NCBI GenBank assembly: GCA_958510825.1
Contig: OY294049.1
Location: 9,424,001 to 9,488,000 of the forward strand
DNA length: 64,000 nucleotides
From: Brachypterus glaber
Lineage: Eukaryota > Arthropoda > Insecta > Coleoptera > Kateretidae
Direction of reading: 5' to 3'
Below the pieces are notes generated by a model that saw only the letters and a list, made by a program, of their open reading frames with translations, was not told where the DNA came from and ran no database searches. Both the position numbers and the translations under genes were made by a program. Shown here piece by piece: positions 53,700 to 63,114 of this stretch. The stretch's first letter is position 1. Each line of letters opens with the position of its first letter.

Positions 53700-53744
53700 T
53701 TGGTACTGAAGAGGGCCAGCAGCCCGAAACTGTCAGTCTACCAA
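53700..53744 (+). ncRNA. Type I hammerhead ribozyme, plus unit
   Basis: Identical core, inner and outer stem I; cleavage after C53738, 354 bp after the partial-unit site and 856 bp after C52882. Confidence 0.92.
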
Positions 53745-54052
53745 TATCACTCTGTACGATGATTAGAAAATAGATTGATGGAATAATAAATTAATATTTT
53801 TATAATTTTGTTTAAATTAAAAATGTCTGTCCTTACTAATTTTACGTCTAACCATCCGTTAGTGGTACTATGTGCTTGAGACACACAAGTCTTCAACTTG
53901 CTACCATTCAAAGTCTCCAGATAAGGAGAGGTATGAGTAGTTGTCTACATCTAGAAATAGATGGCGCACAAGTCTACATCAATCTAATGGCTATATTCCT
54001 TTTGCGAGTAAAGTCTAAAAACGTTTTCTTAATCAGCGTGCAGAGTTGACTC

Positions 54053-54097
54053 TTGGTACTGAAGAGGGCCAGCAGCCCGAAACTGTCAGTCTACCAA
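54053..54097 (+). ncRNA. Type I hammerhead ribozyme, plus unit
   Basis: Identical core and stems; cleavage after C54091, spacing 353 bp. Confidence 0.92.
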
Positions 54098-54201
54098 TAT
54101 CACTCTGTACGATGATTAGAAAATAGATTAATGGAATAATAAATTAATATTTTTAAAATTTTGTTTAAAATTAAAAATATATAAGGACAGAAATTTGCCT
54201 C

Positions 54202-54246
54202 TTGGTACTGAAGAGGGCCAGCAGCCCGAAACTGTCAGTCTACCAA
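54202..54246 (+). ncRNA. Hammerhead in second 149-bp partial unit
   Basis: Complete core, cleavage after C54240. It lacks the outer stem I arm like the copy at 53346 and differs from it upstream (TTTGCCTC versus TTTGACTC). Confidence 0.85.
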
Positions 54247-54555
54247 TATCACTCTGTACGATGATTAGAAAATAGATTGATGGAATAATAAATTAATATT
54301 TTTATAATTTTGTTTAAAATTAAAAATTTCTGTCCTTACTAATTTTACGTCTAACCACCCGTTAGTGGTACTATGTGCTTGAGACACACAAGTCTTCAAC
54401 TTGCTACCATTCAAAGTCTCCAGATAAGGAGAGGTATGAGTAGTTGTCTACATCTAGAAATAGATGGCGCACAAGTCTACATCAATCTAATGGCTATATT
54501 CCTTTTGCGAGTAAAGTCTAAAAACGTTTTCTTAATCAGCGTGCAGAGTTGACTC

Positions 54556-54600
54556 TTGGTACTGAAGAGGGCCAGCAGCCCGAAACTGTCAGTCTACCAA
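54556..54600 (+). ncRNA. Type I hammerhead ribozyme, plus unit
   Basis: Identical core and stems; cleavage after C54594, again 856 bp from its counterpart at 53738. Confidence 0.92.
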
Positions 54601-54909
54601 TATCACTCTGTACGATGATTAGAAAATAGATTGATGGAATAATAAATTAATATTTTTATAATTTTGTTTAAAATTAAAAATTTCTGTCCTTACTAATTTT
54701 ACGTCTAACCACCCGTTAGTGGTACTATGTGCTTGAGACACACAAGTCTTCAACTTGCTACCATTCAAAGTCTCCAGATAAGGAGAGGTATGAGTAGTTG
54801 TCTACATCTAGAAATAGATGGCGCACAAGTCTACATCAATCTAATGGCTATATTCCTTTTGCGAGTAAAGTCTAAAAACGTTTTCTTAATCAGCGTGCAG
54901 AGTTGACTC

Positions 54910-54954
54910 TTGGTACTGAAGAGGGCCAGCAGCCCGAAACTGTCAGTCTACCAA
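54910..54954 (+). ncRNA. Type I hammerhead ribozyme, last plus unit
   Basis: Identical core and outer stem I; cleavage after C54948. The unit is truncated 44 bp later (GAATAATAAATTAAAAATAT), marking the end of the array. Confidence 0.92.
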
Positions 54955-54999
54955 TATCACTCTGTACGATGATTAGAAAATAGATTGATGGAATAATAA

Positions 55000-55448
55000 A
55001 TTAAAAATATATGTCCTTATGTTAGTAGTACTATAGTACCATATTAGTACTATATGGTTGTTTGTGGAATGTTCAGTTAAAAAAAAGTGTTGAATAGAGA
55101 ATTAAAAGCTATATCTAAATACGTTAAAATATATACAGGGTGCAATTTAACTTTTGGAAGTTTTTAAGGTTGGGGGTAGTAACTTCCGGGAAGTTTTTTT
55201 TTAACTGCACTAACGAGATTTAGAAAATTATATACACACACCGTATAAGTAAAGTCTAGTTCACTTTCCACGTGAACTAAACTTTGATGATCTAGCATTC
55301 TTAGAAATAACTTCTTCCAAAGATTTATGATTTACTATTAAATTAAATTATTCGTATTTAGGCTATCAAACAAACTACGTAAACCATAATCTTGTAATTG
55401 TATAGAAGATGTATGTAAGATATTATAATCTGGAACCTAATTATATAA
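55000..55448. other. Unassigned spacer
   Basis: Contains an ATACAGGGTGCAATTTAACT element end near 55132 and no gene. Confidence 0.4.
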
Positions 55449-55810
55449 ATAAATCAGGATAACTTAATTTGAAGTTCTTACCCGTATAAATCAATTGTGT
55501 GATGGTTTTTGGGTGTCGGGCTTTTAAACAACCATAAAACTTGTTTTTTTAATTTATTATTTGGACGTTTCGATTCGTGTTTGGACTTTTTCAAGAAGAA
55601 GATTACAATTAAATGACGTCTCTATTTTTGCAATTATTCGACTGTTGTATTCTTATGTATAAAACCACTACAAGCACTGAAAATGCTATGACATAATCAA
55701 AATATGACTAAAACCAAAGCTTAACAATTTATTTTTATTGTTGAAAACGATTCAAACACGAATCGAAACGTCCAAATAATAAATTAATCACACAACTAAA
55801 TCAGGATAAC
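55449..55810. repeat. Possible Penelope-like terminal fragment
   Basis: A direct repeat AAATCAGGATAAC (about 55449 and 55798) flanks a segment. Its inner ends, ATTTGGACGTTTCGATTCGT (55558) and ACGAATCGAAACGTCCAAAT (55758), are inverted. The plus-strand reading TTGAAAA-CGATTC-loop-GAATCG-AAACGTCC resembles a decayed hammerhead (stem II CGATTC/GAATCG followed by AAACG). Such inverted hammerhead-bearing ends are typical of Penelope-like elements, but CUGANGA is not conserved. Confidence 0.4.
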
Positions 55811-55814
55811 GTTA

Positions 55815-56310
55815 CAAAATATTAGTTCATTTATTTTTAAATCAGTCGTAAAGACTTTTAATGCTTCGCACTCCATAGTATACTCTTCACAAATAGTACA
55901 CGGCCTTAAAATTTTTAAATTAAAAATCAAGCACTGCCTTTTTTATTGGTAGATTTTGTAGTCTTACTGAGTAAAACATGGCCAAAACTAAAATAATAAC
56001 AGCACTTTTTGACAAAATCGATTTTCAATTTTTTTATATTTTTTTTAATGTATGCTAAATTTTTATTGGAAAAATTGAAAGAATGTATTTTTCTAAGCTA
56101 ATTTACTCAATATATTTATTTTATTTTCATTTGTTTTAAAGATAATTTAAATTAAAGTAGGCAAATCGTCCTCTTTTAGTGAAGCCTGCCGTGATAACAT
56201 GTAGAAATATTGTAAAATTTTTAAAATATTCTTGATATACTATGAAGATGTTTTATTTTATAGAAGCCTTAAAATGGTTTTAAGTGCCAAACACAGAATA
56301 TATAAAATAA
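55815..56310. other. AT-rich spacer, no recognised feature
   Basis: No supported gene or repeat. Confidence 0.4.
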
Positions 56311-56315
56311 CAACA

Positions 56316-57486
56316 TGACAGACGTTTTTCAAAAAAAGTCTACTAAACCGGGTGTTTCAGGAAGGTGGTTCACCCCCCTTAACTTTTTTATTTTTTTAGG
56401 TAGGTTCGTGAAATTCGCAGGAGCTAGTTTATCTATAATTTAGGATTTTTTGAGATAGTTGGAATTTTTTTGATACTTCCGGTTTCTCCGGAAATAAATC
56501 GAACTTTAGATTTTTAAATTAATCCCTGTATATTTTTACATGGGACGCATAGCGTAGTGGCTAGCGCGTATGCATAGCAAGTCTACTATCGTGAGTTCAA
56601 TTCTCACTGGCGCCGATTTGCCTTTTTCAGTTAATTAATAATTGAAATTTGGCGAAAGCGATAAGTGAAACGGACACTCCCTAGAAACTGGTTCGAAAGT
56701 CAGTATAAGCCGGTGGTTCCCTCTACTACTAGCCCACACAAGTCCTGGACTTAGGGGATGCTTAATTAGGTAGAATAGTACGAGGTTAAACAAACAAACA
56801 TATAAACAAACATATAAACAAACATATTTCGATTCAGAAATAAATTCTGAGAACAAGCATTTGTCACTTGTCAATTTTTGACAGGTCATGTCATGTTTAT
56901 TAAAATTTTTATTTTAAATCTATAATGCTCTGAATTAGCTTATTCGCCTAATTTTTGGTCTAGTATCTTATGAAAATACTATTTTGATTTTTTTTTCCAA
57001 AACTTTAAATTTGGTTGGCTCTTAAAAGTTTCAAACTCACACTTTGGTCCATAGTCATTTTTTTCATATGGAAAGAGGGTGGCTCATTAGGTTAAAATGA
57101 GAGAGAATTTTCTTGCGGGCATTTTGATACCACACATGAATATTTTATTTGAAAAAACTTGGCATTAAAATAAAAATTTAAATGAAAAATGACATGACCT
57201 GTCAAAAAGTGACAAGTGACACATGCTTGTTCTCAGAATTGATTTCTGAATCAAACTATGTAAATATTAACGGGTGTTCCATTTAAAAATTGAAAGTTCG
57301 ATTCATTTTCGGCGAAACGGGAAGTGCCAAAAATTTTCTAACCATGTCAAAAAATAGTAAATTATATATAATCTAGCTCCTGAAAATTTCACTTTCCTAC
57401 CTAAAAAAATAAAAATGTTAAGGGGGGTGAACCACCTTCCTGAAAAACCCGGTTTAGTAGACTTTTTTTGAAAAACGTCTGTCATG
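56316..57486. mobile_element. Foldback family E element, SINE in left arm
   Basis: ATGACAGACGTTTTTCAAAA then AAAGTCTAC...AACCGGGTGTTTCAGGAAGG (56316-56360) mirrors 57425-57486. The arms continue inverted for over 400 bp, including CTTGTCAATTTTTGACAGGT (56870) versus its partner near 57195. The left arm carries a SINE (56542-56826) absent from the right arm, which preserves the empty site. Confidence 0.85.
56542..56826 (+). repeat. tRNA-derived SINE, copy 2
   Basis: Polymerase III boxes: A box TAGCGTAGTGG (56550-56560) and B box GTTCAATTC (56595-56603). Then the shared body (CACTGGCGCCGATTTGCC, CACACAAGTCCTGGACTTAG) and a tail of AACAAACATATA units (56797-56826). ACAT on both sides may be part of the target duplication. 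The tRNA-like head differs from that of copy 1 between the boxes. Confidence 0.9.
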
Positions 57487-57687
57487 TTGTTATTTTTTGG
57501 CCAAAAAAATCTTCTAGTTCGGGCTGTAGCGACTTTAATACTGAATAATATCCCGTAATTTTTTTTTCAGTCGATCCAAACGGCCGGAATCATGGCGAAC
57601 GGTGGTTTTTGATGTTTTTTTTCAAAAAACAATTATTCCCAAAATATGGCACTTTAAAAATTTATTATTTTTGTATTTTTTTGTATA

Positions 57688-58444
57688 CAGGGTGGCCCAT
57701 AAGTCGCTTTACCATTTAAAAATTAAATAACTTTTTTATTTATTTCTTTTACAATATAGAGTACAGAAAATGGATTTTTTTTGAACTCTGTATGAAAAAT
57801 CATGTCTTTTAAATTACGTCCATTTTCCGCTTTGCAAACACGGGCTCTTTTCACGACATTTTCCAGGACGACTCTTAACATGTATGGCTTCAGCTAGGAT
57901 CATGCATCAACGTGAATTGCATCCCCTTAAGATGACGGTTTGGTGCGGTGTAACATTCCAAATCGGGCCTTACTTTTGCTGGGAAAATGGCCATACAATT
58001 ACGGTGAACGGCGACCGAAATCGCGCAATGCTGGAAAATTTTGTGCGCCCTGCAGTGGAGGACATGCCATCGACATGGTGGCAGCAAGATGTGGCAACTA
58101 CCCATGCGACCAGAGCCACAATGCAGCTTTTAAGGCAGATTTTCGAAGATCGAACAATTTCGCGAAATTCGGATTTTCATTTTCCTTCGCGATCGCCCGA
58201 TTTGACAGCACCGGAGGTTTTTCTTTAGGGCTACCTGAAAGATCTAGTGTGTCAACAAGCCCAGGACTATTCAACAGCTTAAGCCAGACATTCTAGGAGC
58301 CGTCATGAAAAATTTCGTGAAAAGAACCCGTGCTGGCAAAGCGGAAAATGTACTATATATTAAAAAAAGAAATAAATTAAAAAAATCGACAAACAAACAA
58401 GTTATTCAATTTTTAAATGGTAAAGTGACTTATGGGCCACCCTG
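57688..58444 (+). mobile_element. Rearranged DD41D mariner-like element, 757 bp
   Basis: TIRs CAGGGTGGCCCATAAGTCGC and GACTTATGGGCCACCCTG extend over about 48 bp, with TA at 57686-57687 and 58445-58446. The left 57822-57880 region (CATTTTCCGCTTTGC...ACACGGGCTCTTTTCACGA) is an inverted copy of the transposase 3' end at 58298-58353. The N-terminal half of the gene has thus been replaced by an inverted duplication of the right end, which makes extended terminal repeats. Confidence 0.88.
57884..58320 (+). pseudogene. Mariner-like transposase C-terminal half, mutated
   Basis: The frame covers LHPLKMTVWCGVTFQIGPYF, NGHTITVNGDRNRAMLENFV, WWQQDVATTHATRATM, FEDRTISRNSDFHFPSRSPD then LTAPEVFL and stop. 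The second catalytic Asp is in QQD. Forty-one residues later the expected Asp is Glu (APEVF where related proteins have D-F/Y-F). The next Trp codon is TAG. After it, readable sequence continues in another frame (GYLKDLV-like). HTH and first Asp are absent. Same DD41D group as the 7751-9012 element but a different lineage. Confidence 0.85.
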
Positions 58445-58885
58445 TATAAATAAACATACCTACAAAATTTCACAATGATATCCTTTTTTTCTATGTACAA
58501 AAAAATATTTTTAAAATTTGAAAGTAGAAATACCACTTAAAGTAATTGCCAATTTATCGAACTAAATGATAAAATATGATTTAATTTAGTAGGCTTAGTA
58601 TTATACCATATAATACTCGTATTTTTAGGAGATTTATATGAGAATTTCCGGCAGAATATCCCAAATTTAATTTACAAAATTAATTTAAAATTGCTTTTTT
58701 ATCAGACGTAGATAATCGAATTCTATTATCTCCCTTTTTCCTGTTCTTCTGCATAACAAAAACGCTATAAGATATCGACTTTTTGTTTATTGCATAAACT
58801 TGTTTTCCTTTACCAATGAAGAGTGTAAGTTCTAAAGGGTCTAAGTGCCAGTATCGGTTATTTTAAGTTATACTTGTAGAAAAAG
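58445..58885. other. AT-rich spacer, no recognised feature
   Basis: No supported gene or repeat. Confidence 0.4.
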
Positions 58886-58888
58886 TCT

Positions 58889-59690
58889 ACAGGGTGATTC
58901 ATTCCAAACGAAAATTTTAAGGGGCGATTCTAGGTCCAATAATATGAAAAAAAGTTCCTATAAAGGTTGATCCGGAAACAGGCCTGTAAGTGGAAAAGAA
59001 CCAGGGGGTGCTTCGAAGCATTTGGAGGGGGGGGGGGGGGCAGAGCAAATATTTCCCAACTAAAAATTTAAAAATTGAGAAATTTATCAAATCAAAAAAA
59101 ACAGCTTTACCCCTGACCCTGAAATTTTGCTGCCTAAAAAAAGGGCCTAAAAAAAGGTCCTCACCACTGAAAAATTCCCACCTCAAAAAAAGCTTTAATA
59201 CTCCCGACCGTAAAATTTTGATGACTTAAAAGAAAGGTCCTCACCTCTAAAAAATTTCCAACGTTTTGAAATTTCCCCAAGCAAACAATTTACTGAGCAG
59301 TTTTTCTTTACACCTCAATTTTTCCAACATACATTTTACGAAATCTGCCACTGAATTTTACCAACTGGACTTGAGCACCCCCGGTGGGGGTGCTTAGAGC
59401 TTTTTTTGCCAAGGGGTGCTCAAAATCATGCCAGGGGGTGCTAAGCATCCCCTAGGGTACATCTGAAAAGTAGTTTTTATTTATTATCTATGGAACCCTA
59501 TAAACCACACTAACTAGTTTTTGCACATGCCTTAACACTGATAAAGGTTATCATTTTATGTAATTTTTATTTGGTAATTTTAAACAGGGGCGTGCAAAAT
59601 GGAGGGTGATGTTACTTTTTTGCCCCAAACTTTTTTTTTGTAGATTTTTTACATTTTCTCAATAGCATATTAATCTTTAATTAAAAATAC
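58889..59690 (+). repeat. Dispersed repeat H, copy 1
   Basis: It starts ACAGGGTGATTCATTCC...TTTTAAGGGGCGATTCTAGG and later has TTGCACATGCCTTAACACTG, ATCATTTTATGTAATTTTTA and CAGGGGCGTGCAAAATGG. The same succession recurs at 62764-63110. A poly-G run lies at about 59028-59040. Confidence 0.7.
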
Positions 59691-60206
59691 ATAAAAAATG
59701 TAGGTTCTCTTTGTATAATACCGAGGCAATTTCACATTCTGAGCATCAAAAAAAGGAACTAAAAAATGCAACAATAAAAATTTCAATACATCAAAAATTA
59801 CAAAAAAAATTACCATTAACAAATATCTACAAATCGCTTTTAAGGATGCTACGGTACCTTAAAAAGTGTTATTCTTTAAGAGACAGTACTGCACTTAAAA
59901 CTGATTTTCGAACGTAGTTATAAAGGAGCTTTTTTTCATAGTTTTTAATCTAGAATCACACAGCAATATTGAATTTTTTATTGGTGCATTTTTTATGCTC
60001 AGAACGTAAAATTGCCCCTTTAATTTCTAGAAAACGGTTGCCCCTACGGTATTACACAAAGAGTACCTTTTCTATGTTTTTTTTTTAATTAAAGAATAAT
60101 ATGCTATTAAAAAAATTTCAAAAAATCTACAGATAAAAAAGAAGGGCAAAAAAGTGGCATCAACCCCCATTTTGCACGCCCCTGTTTAAAATTACCAAAG
60201 GCAAAA
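59571..60206. mobile_element. ~635-bp foldback element
   Basis: TTGGTAATTTTAAACAGGGG then CGTGCAAAATGG (59571) mirrors CCATTTTGCACGCCCCTGTT then TAAAATTACCAA (60168-60200). The arms pair further through GTAGATTTTTT, AGCATATTAATCTTTAATTA and ACAAAGAG/CTCTTTGT. The centre is about 59880. The plus frame at 59711-59917 lies within it and is not a gene. Confidence 0.75.
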
Positions 60207-60479
60207 AATGTTCAGAAAGTGTAAAAAAACAAGCCGTGAAGATATGTAATGCAACGCATTCCATTATATATTATTTACAGTAAATATTAATAATAAATTT
60301 AAAAAAAAAGATCTTTTTTGAAAAACGAAAAATTATTAAAAAAAATAAAAAAAAAGTTATCAATTTTTTTTTATTAAATTTTCTTTTTGCAAAAAACGAA
60401 AAATTAATTTTTTTTTTGAAAAAAAAAACTAAAAAATATTTTCAAAATTTTTCAATTTTTTTTTTGAATTCATCCTTAT

Positions 60480-60865
60480 AATAAAAGTAATTTTTCCTGA
60501 AAAAATTACGTTAATCGGAATTTTCTCTCTGCATTTTTTTAAAGTTTAACCCCCCATAACATTTTGTTTTTGGGGGGATTATATTCAAAATAGGGATCTT
60601 CCCCTCATAGAACTTGATTTTTCCTGAAAATTTCAATACGATCGGATTATTCGTTCTTGTGTTATCGTGTCTACAAAAATCGTGACATCAGACGGACGGA
60701 CGGACAGACAGACAGACGGACATTTGAAAAAAGTTGCTTATTTTTTATGAAACAAATTTATATCCAAGAATTTTTTTGTCTAGGATGATTTTTGATTTTT
60801 TTTTGAAAATTCGAAACTACCGTATATTATTCTAGCGCAGGCGCTGTGAATAATATAATAACGAA
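60480..60865 (-). repeat. Dispersed repeat C, copy 2
   Basis: Inverted relative to 16010-16425: shared GGGATCTTCCC, ATCGGATTATTCGTTCTTGT then GTTATCGTG, the GACGGACGGACGGACAG run, ATATCCAAGAATTTTTTTGT, and ATTATTCTAGCGCAGGCGCT then GTGAATAATA. Confidence 0.7.
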
Positions 60866-60904
60866 AACGTTTAAGGAGAAGTGGCTCAGAGTACACAAGT
60901 GTTG

Positions 60905-61258
60905 AGTATTGAGGGTACTTAAAGTCCATTCGATGTGGTAAACTTGCTTGAAAATGATTTCAAGGATCTGCAGAAGTTCGCAGATACACTTATAAATACT
61001 TTAAACCTACATATTTCTCAAGCTTTATGGATCCGAATTACATCAGAAAATCCTGGACAGGTAAAAGTAATATTTAAGTGAAGCTGGACAATCTGCCATC
61101 TGTTCTAAAGAAGGGAAAACGTATCCAGGATATATGTTCACACCAGATACCTTTTCTAGAATGTAAACATCGCATTACCGCAGCAAAACTGAAAGATTTA
61201 AAAACTATGCAATATTATATCCTACTGAAATATTACCCGTTTTATTAAGACCTGATTG
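60905..61258 (+). pseudogene. Decayed coding-like segment, unidentified
   Basis: Two adjoining frames read NLLENDFKDLQKFADTLINT...ITSENPGQVKVIFK then stop, and KLDNLPSVLKKGKRIQDICS then ...KLKDLKTMQYYI. Base composition is coding-like compared with the flanks. I do not recognise the family; it may be the end of an element protein. Confidence 0.3.
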
Positions 61259-61265
61259 ACAAAAC

Positions 61266-62290
61266 CTCTTATTTATTTAATTTATTTAATTTATTTAATT
61301 TATTTAATTTATTTAATTTATTTAATTTATTTAATTTATTTAATTTATTTAATTTATTTAATTTATTTAATTTATTTAATTTATTTAATTTATTTAATTT
61401 ATTTAATTTATTTAATTTATTTAATTTATTTAATTTATTTAATTTATTTAATTTATTTAATTTATTTAATTTATTTAATTTATTTAATTTATTTAATTTA
61501 TTTAATTTATTTAATTTATTTAATTTATTTAATTTATTTAATTTATTTAATTTATTTAATTTATTTAATTTATTTAATTTATTTAATTTATTTAATTTAT
61601 TTAATTTATTTAATTTATTTAATTTATTTAATTTATTTAATTTATTTTATTTATTTAATTTATTTAATTTATTTAATTTATTTAATTTATTTAATTTATT
61701 TTATTTATTTAATTTATTTAATTTATTTTATTTATTTTATTTATTTTATTTATTTTATGTATTTTATTTATTTTATTTATTTTATTTATTTTATTTATTT
61801 TATTTATTTTATTTATTTTATTTATTTTATTTATTTAATTTATTTTATTTATTTTATTTATTTAGTTTATTTTATTTATTTTATTTATTTTATTTATTTT
61901 ATTTATTTTATTTATTTTATTTATTTTATTTATTTTATTTATTTTATTTATTTTATTTATTTTATTTATTTTATTTATTTTATTTATTTTATTTATTTTA
62001 TTTATTTTATTTATTTTATTTATTTTATTTATTTTATTTATTTTATTTATTTTATTTATTTTATTTATTTTATTTATTTTATTTATTTTATTTATTTTAT
62101 TTATTTTATATATTTTATTTATTTTATTTATTTTATTTATTTTATTTATTTTATTTATTTTATTTATTTTATTTATTTTATTTATTTTATTTATTTTATT
62201 TATTTTATTTATTTTATTTATTTTATTTATTTTATTTATTTTATTTATTTTATTTATTTTATTTATTTTATTTATTTTATTTATTTTTTA
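61266..62290. repeat. 1-kb 9-bp minisatellite (TTAATTTAT / TTTATTTAT)
   Basis: The first ~460 bp is nearly pure TTAATTTAT repeats. After a mixed zone (61640-61870) the array becomes TTTATTTAT for about 430 bp, with rare point variants (GTA, AGT). The 351-residue open frame (Leu/Phe-Ile-Tyr)n is a by-product of the 9-bp period and not a gene. Confidence 0.95.
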
Positions 62291-62763
62291 CTAGAGCTCT
62301 TTGAGCAGTGAATAGTTTTATCCTACGAACAGACTGATATTTTTTATTATCCACTTTTTTCACAAATTGTCGACCTTTCATGACATTCTAAATTAGAAAA
62401 TGCAACAACAAAATCAGACGATTTTATTAGTTTTTATTTTTTAATTTTTTCTAAAAATAAATTATTTTCTTTCATTGTTCTGTAACTTTATGATCAGATT
62501 AACGAAAATAAGATATAAAAAAATGAGAAAGGATAAAGGTATATTCAATTAAGTACAATGAAAATATATTGCTGCAAAGTTTTTAGTAAGTATACTTCGC
62601 AAATTTGGAAAGTTTTTCGAAATAATTATAATTTTATTATTTTATGACGCATACTTAACTTATGGTCTGCCTTTTTTATGTTGCAAAATTAAATGAAACT
62701 TTCTGAACTCCGTTTTTTTTATTAGGCCGAACAAACACCTTTTTAAGCTAAAACTATTTGAAA

Positions 62764-63112
62764 ATACAGGATGATTCAGAAATAAGGTATAAAATTTTAA
62801 GGGTTGATTCTAGGTACAAAAATATGAAAAAAAAAAATCCTATAAAGGTTAGTCCGAAAATGAGCCCTAAGAGAGCTACGACCCGTAGGGCACATCTAAA
62901 AAGTAGTTTTTTTTAATATCTCTGAAACACTATGATCTACAGTACCGAATATTTGCACATGCCTTAACATTAATAAAGGTTATCATTTTATGTAATTTTT
63001 ATTTGGTAATTTCAACCAGGGACGTGCAAAATGAAGGGGCGATGTCACTTTTTTTCCCCAAACATTTTTATCTATAGATTTTATGACATTTTCTCAATAA
63101 AATAATAATCTA
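62764..63112 (+). repeat. Dispersed repeat H, copy 2
   Basis: ACAGGATGATTCAGAAAT...TTTTAAGGGTTGATTCTAGG, AAATATTTGCACATGCCTTA and GGGACGTGCAAAATGAAGGG; direct-orientation match to 58889-59690. Confidence 0.7.
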
Positions 63113-63114
63113 GA

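Larger units (their letters stand above)
52021..54998. repeat. ~354-bp hammerhead-ribozyme tandem array
   Basis: Two units are in minus orientation (52021-52452), then nine full or partial units in plus orientation. Plus units share AATCAGCGTGCAGAG, the ribozyme, GATTAGAAAATAGATTGATG, TTACGTCTAACCACCCG, CTTGAGACACACAAGTC and AGATGGCGCACAAGTC. Units are about 354 bp; two partial 149-bp units fall after every second full unit. The resulting 856-bp higher-order unit is repeated (52882-53738, 53738-54594). No protein is encoded. It resembles metazoan retrozymes and hammerhead satellites known from crickets, schistosomes and salamanders. Confidence 0.93.

Noticed and set aside
52021..54998. CRISPR-like regular repeats
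   Set aside because: Units are ~354 bp with no short repeat/spacer structure, and the genome is eukaryotic; the hammerhead array explains them.
56547..56625. Functional tRNA gene on the plus strand
   Set aside because: Same reasons: part of a SINE head with shared body, without a credible acceptor stem.
61256..62311. 351-aa open frame of Leu/Phe-Ile-Tyr repeats
   Set aside because: It is the translation of a 9-bp AT minisatellite; no start context or non-repetitive sequence supports a protein.
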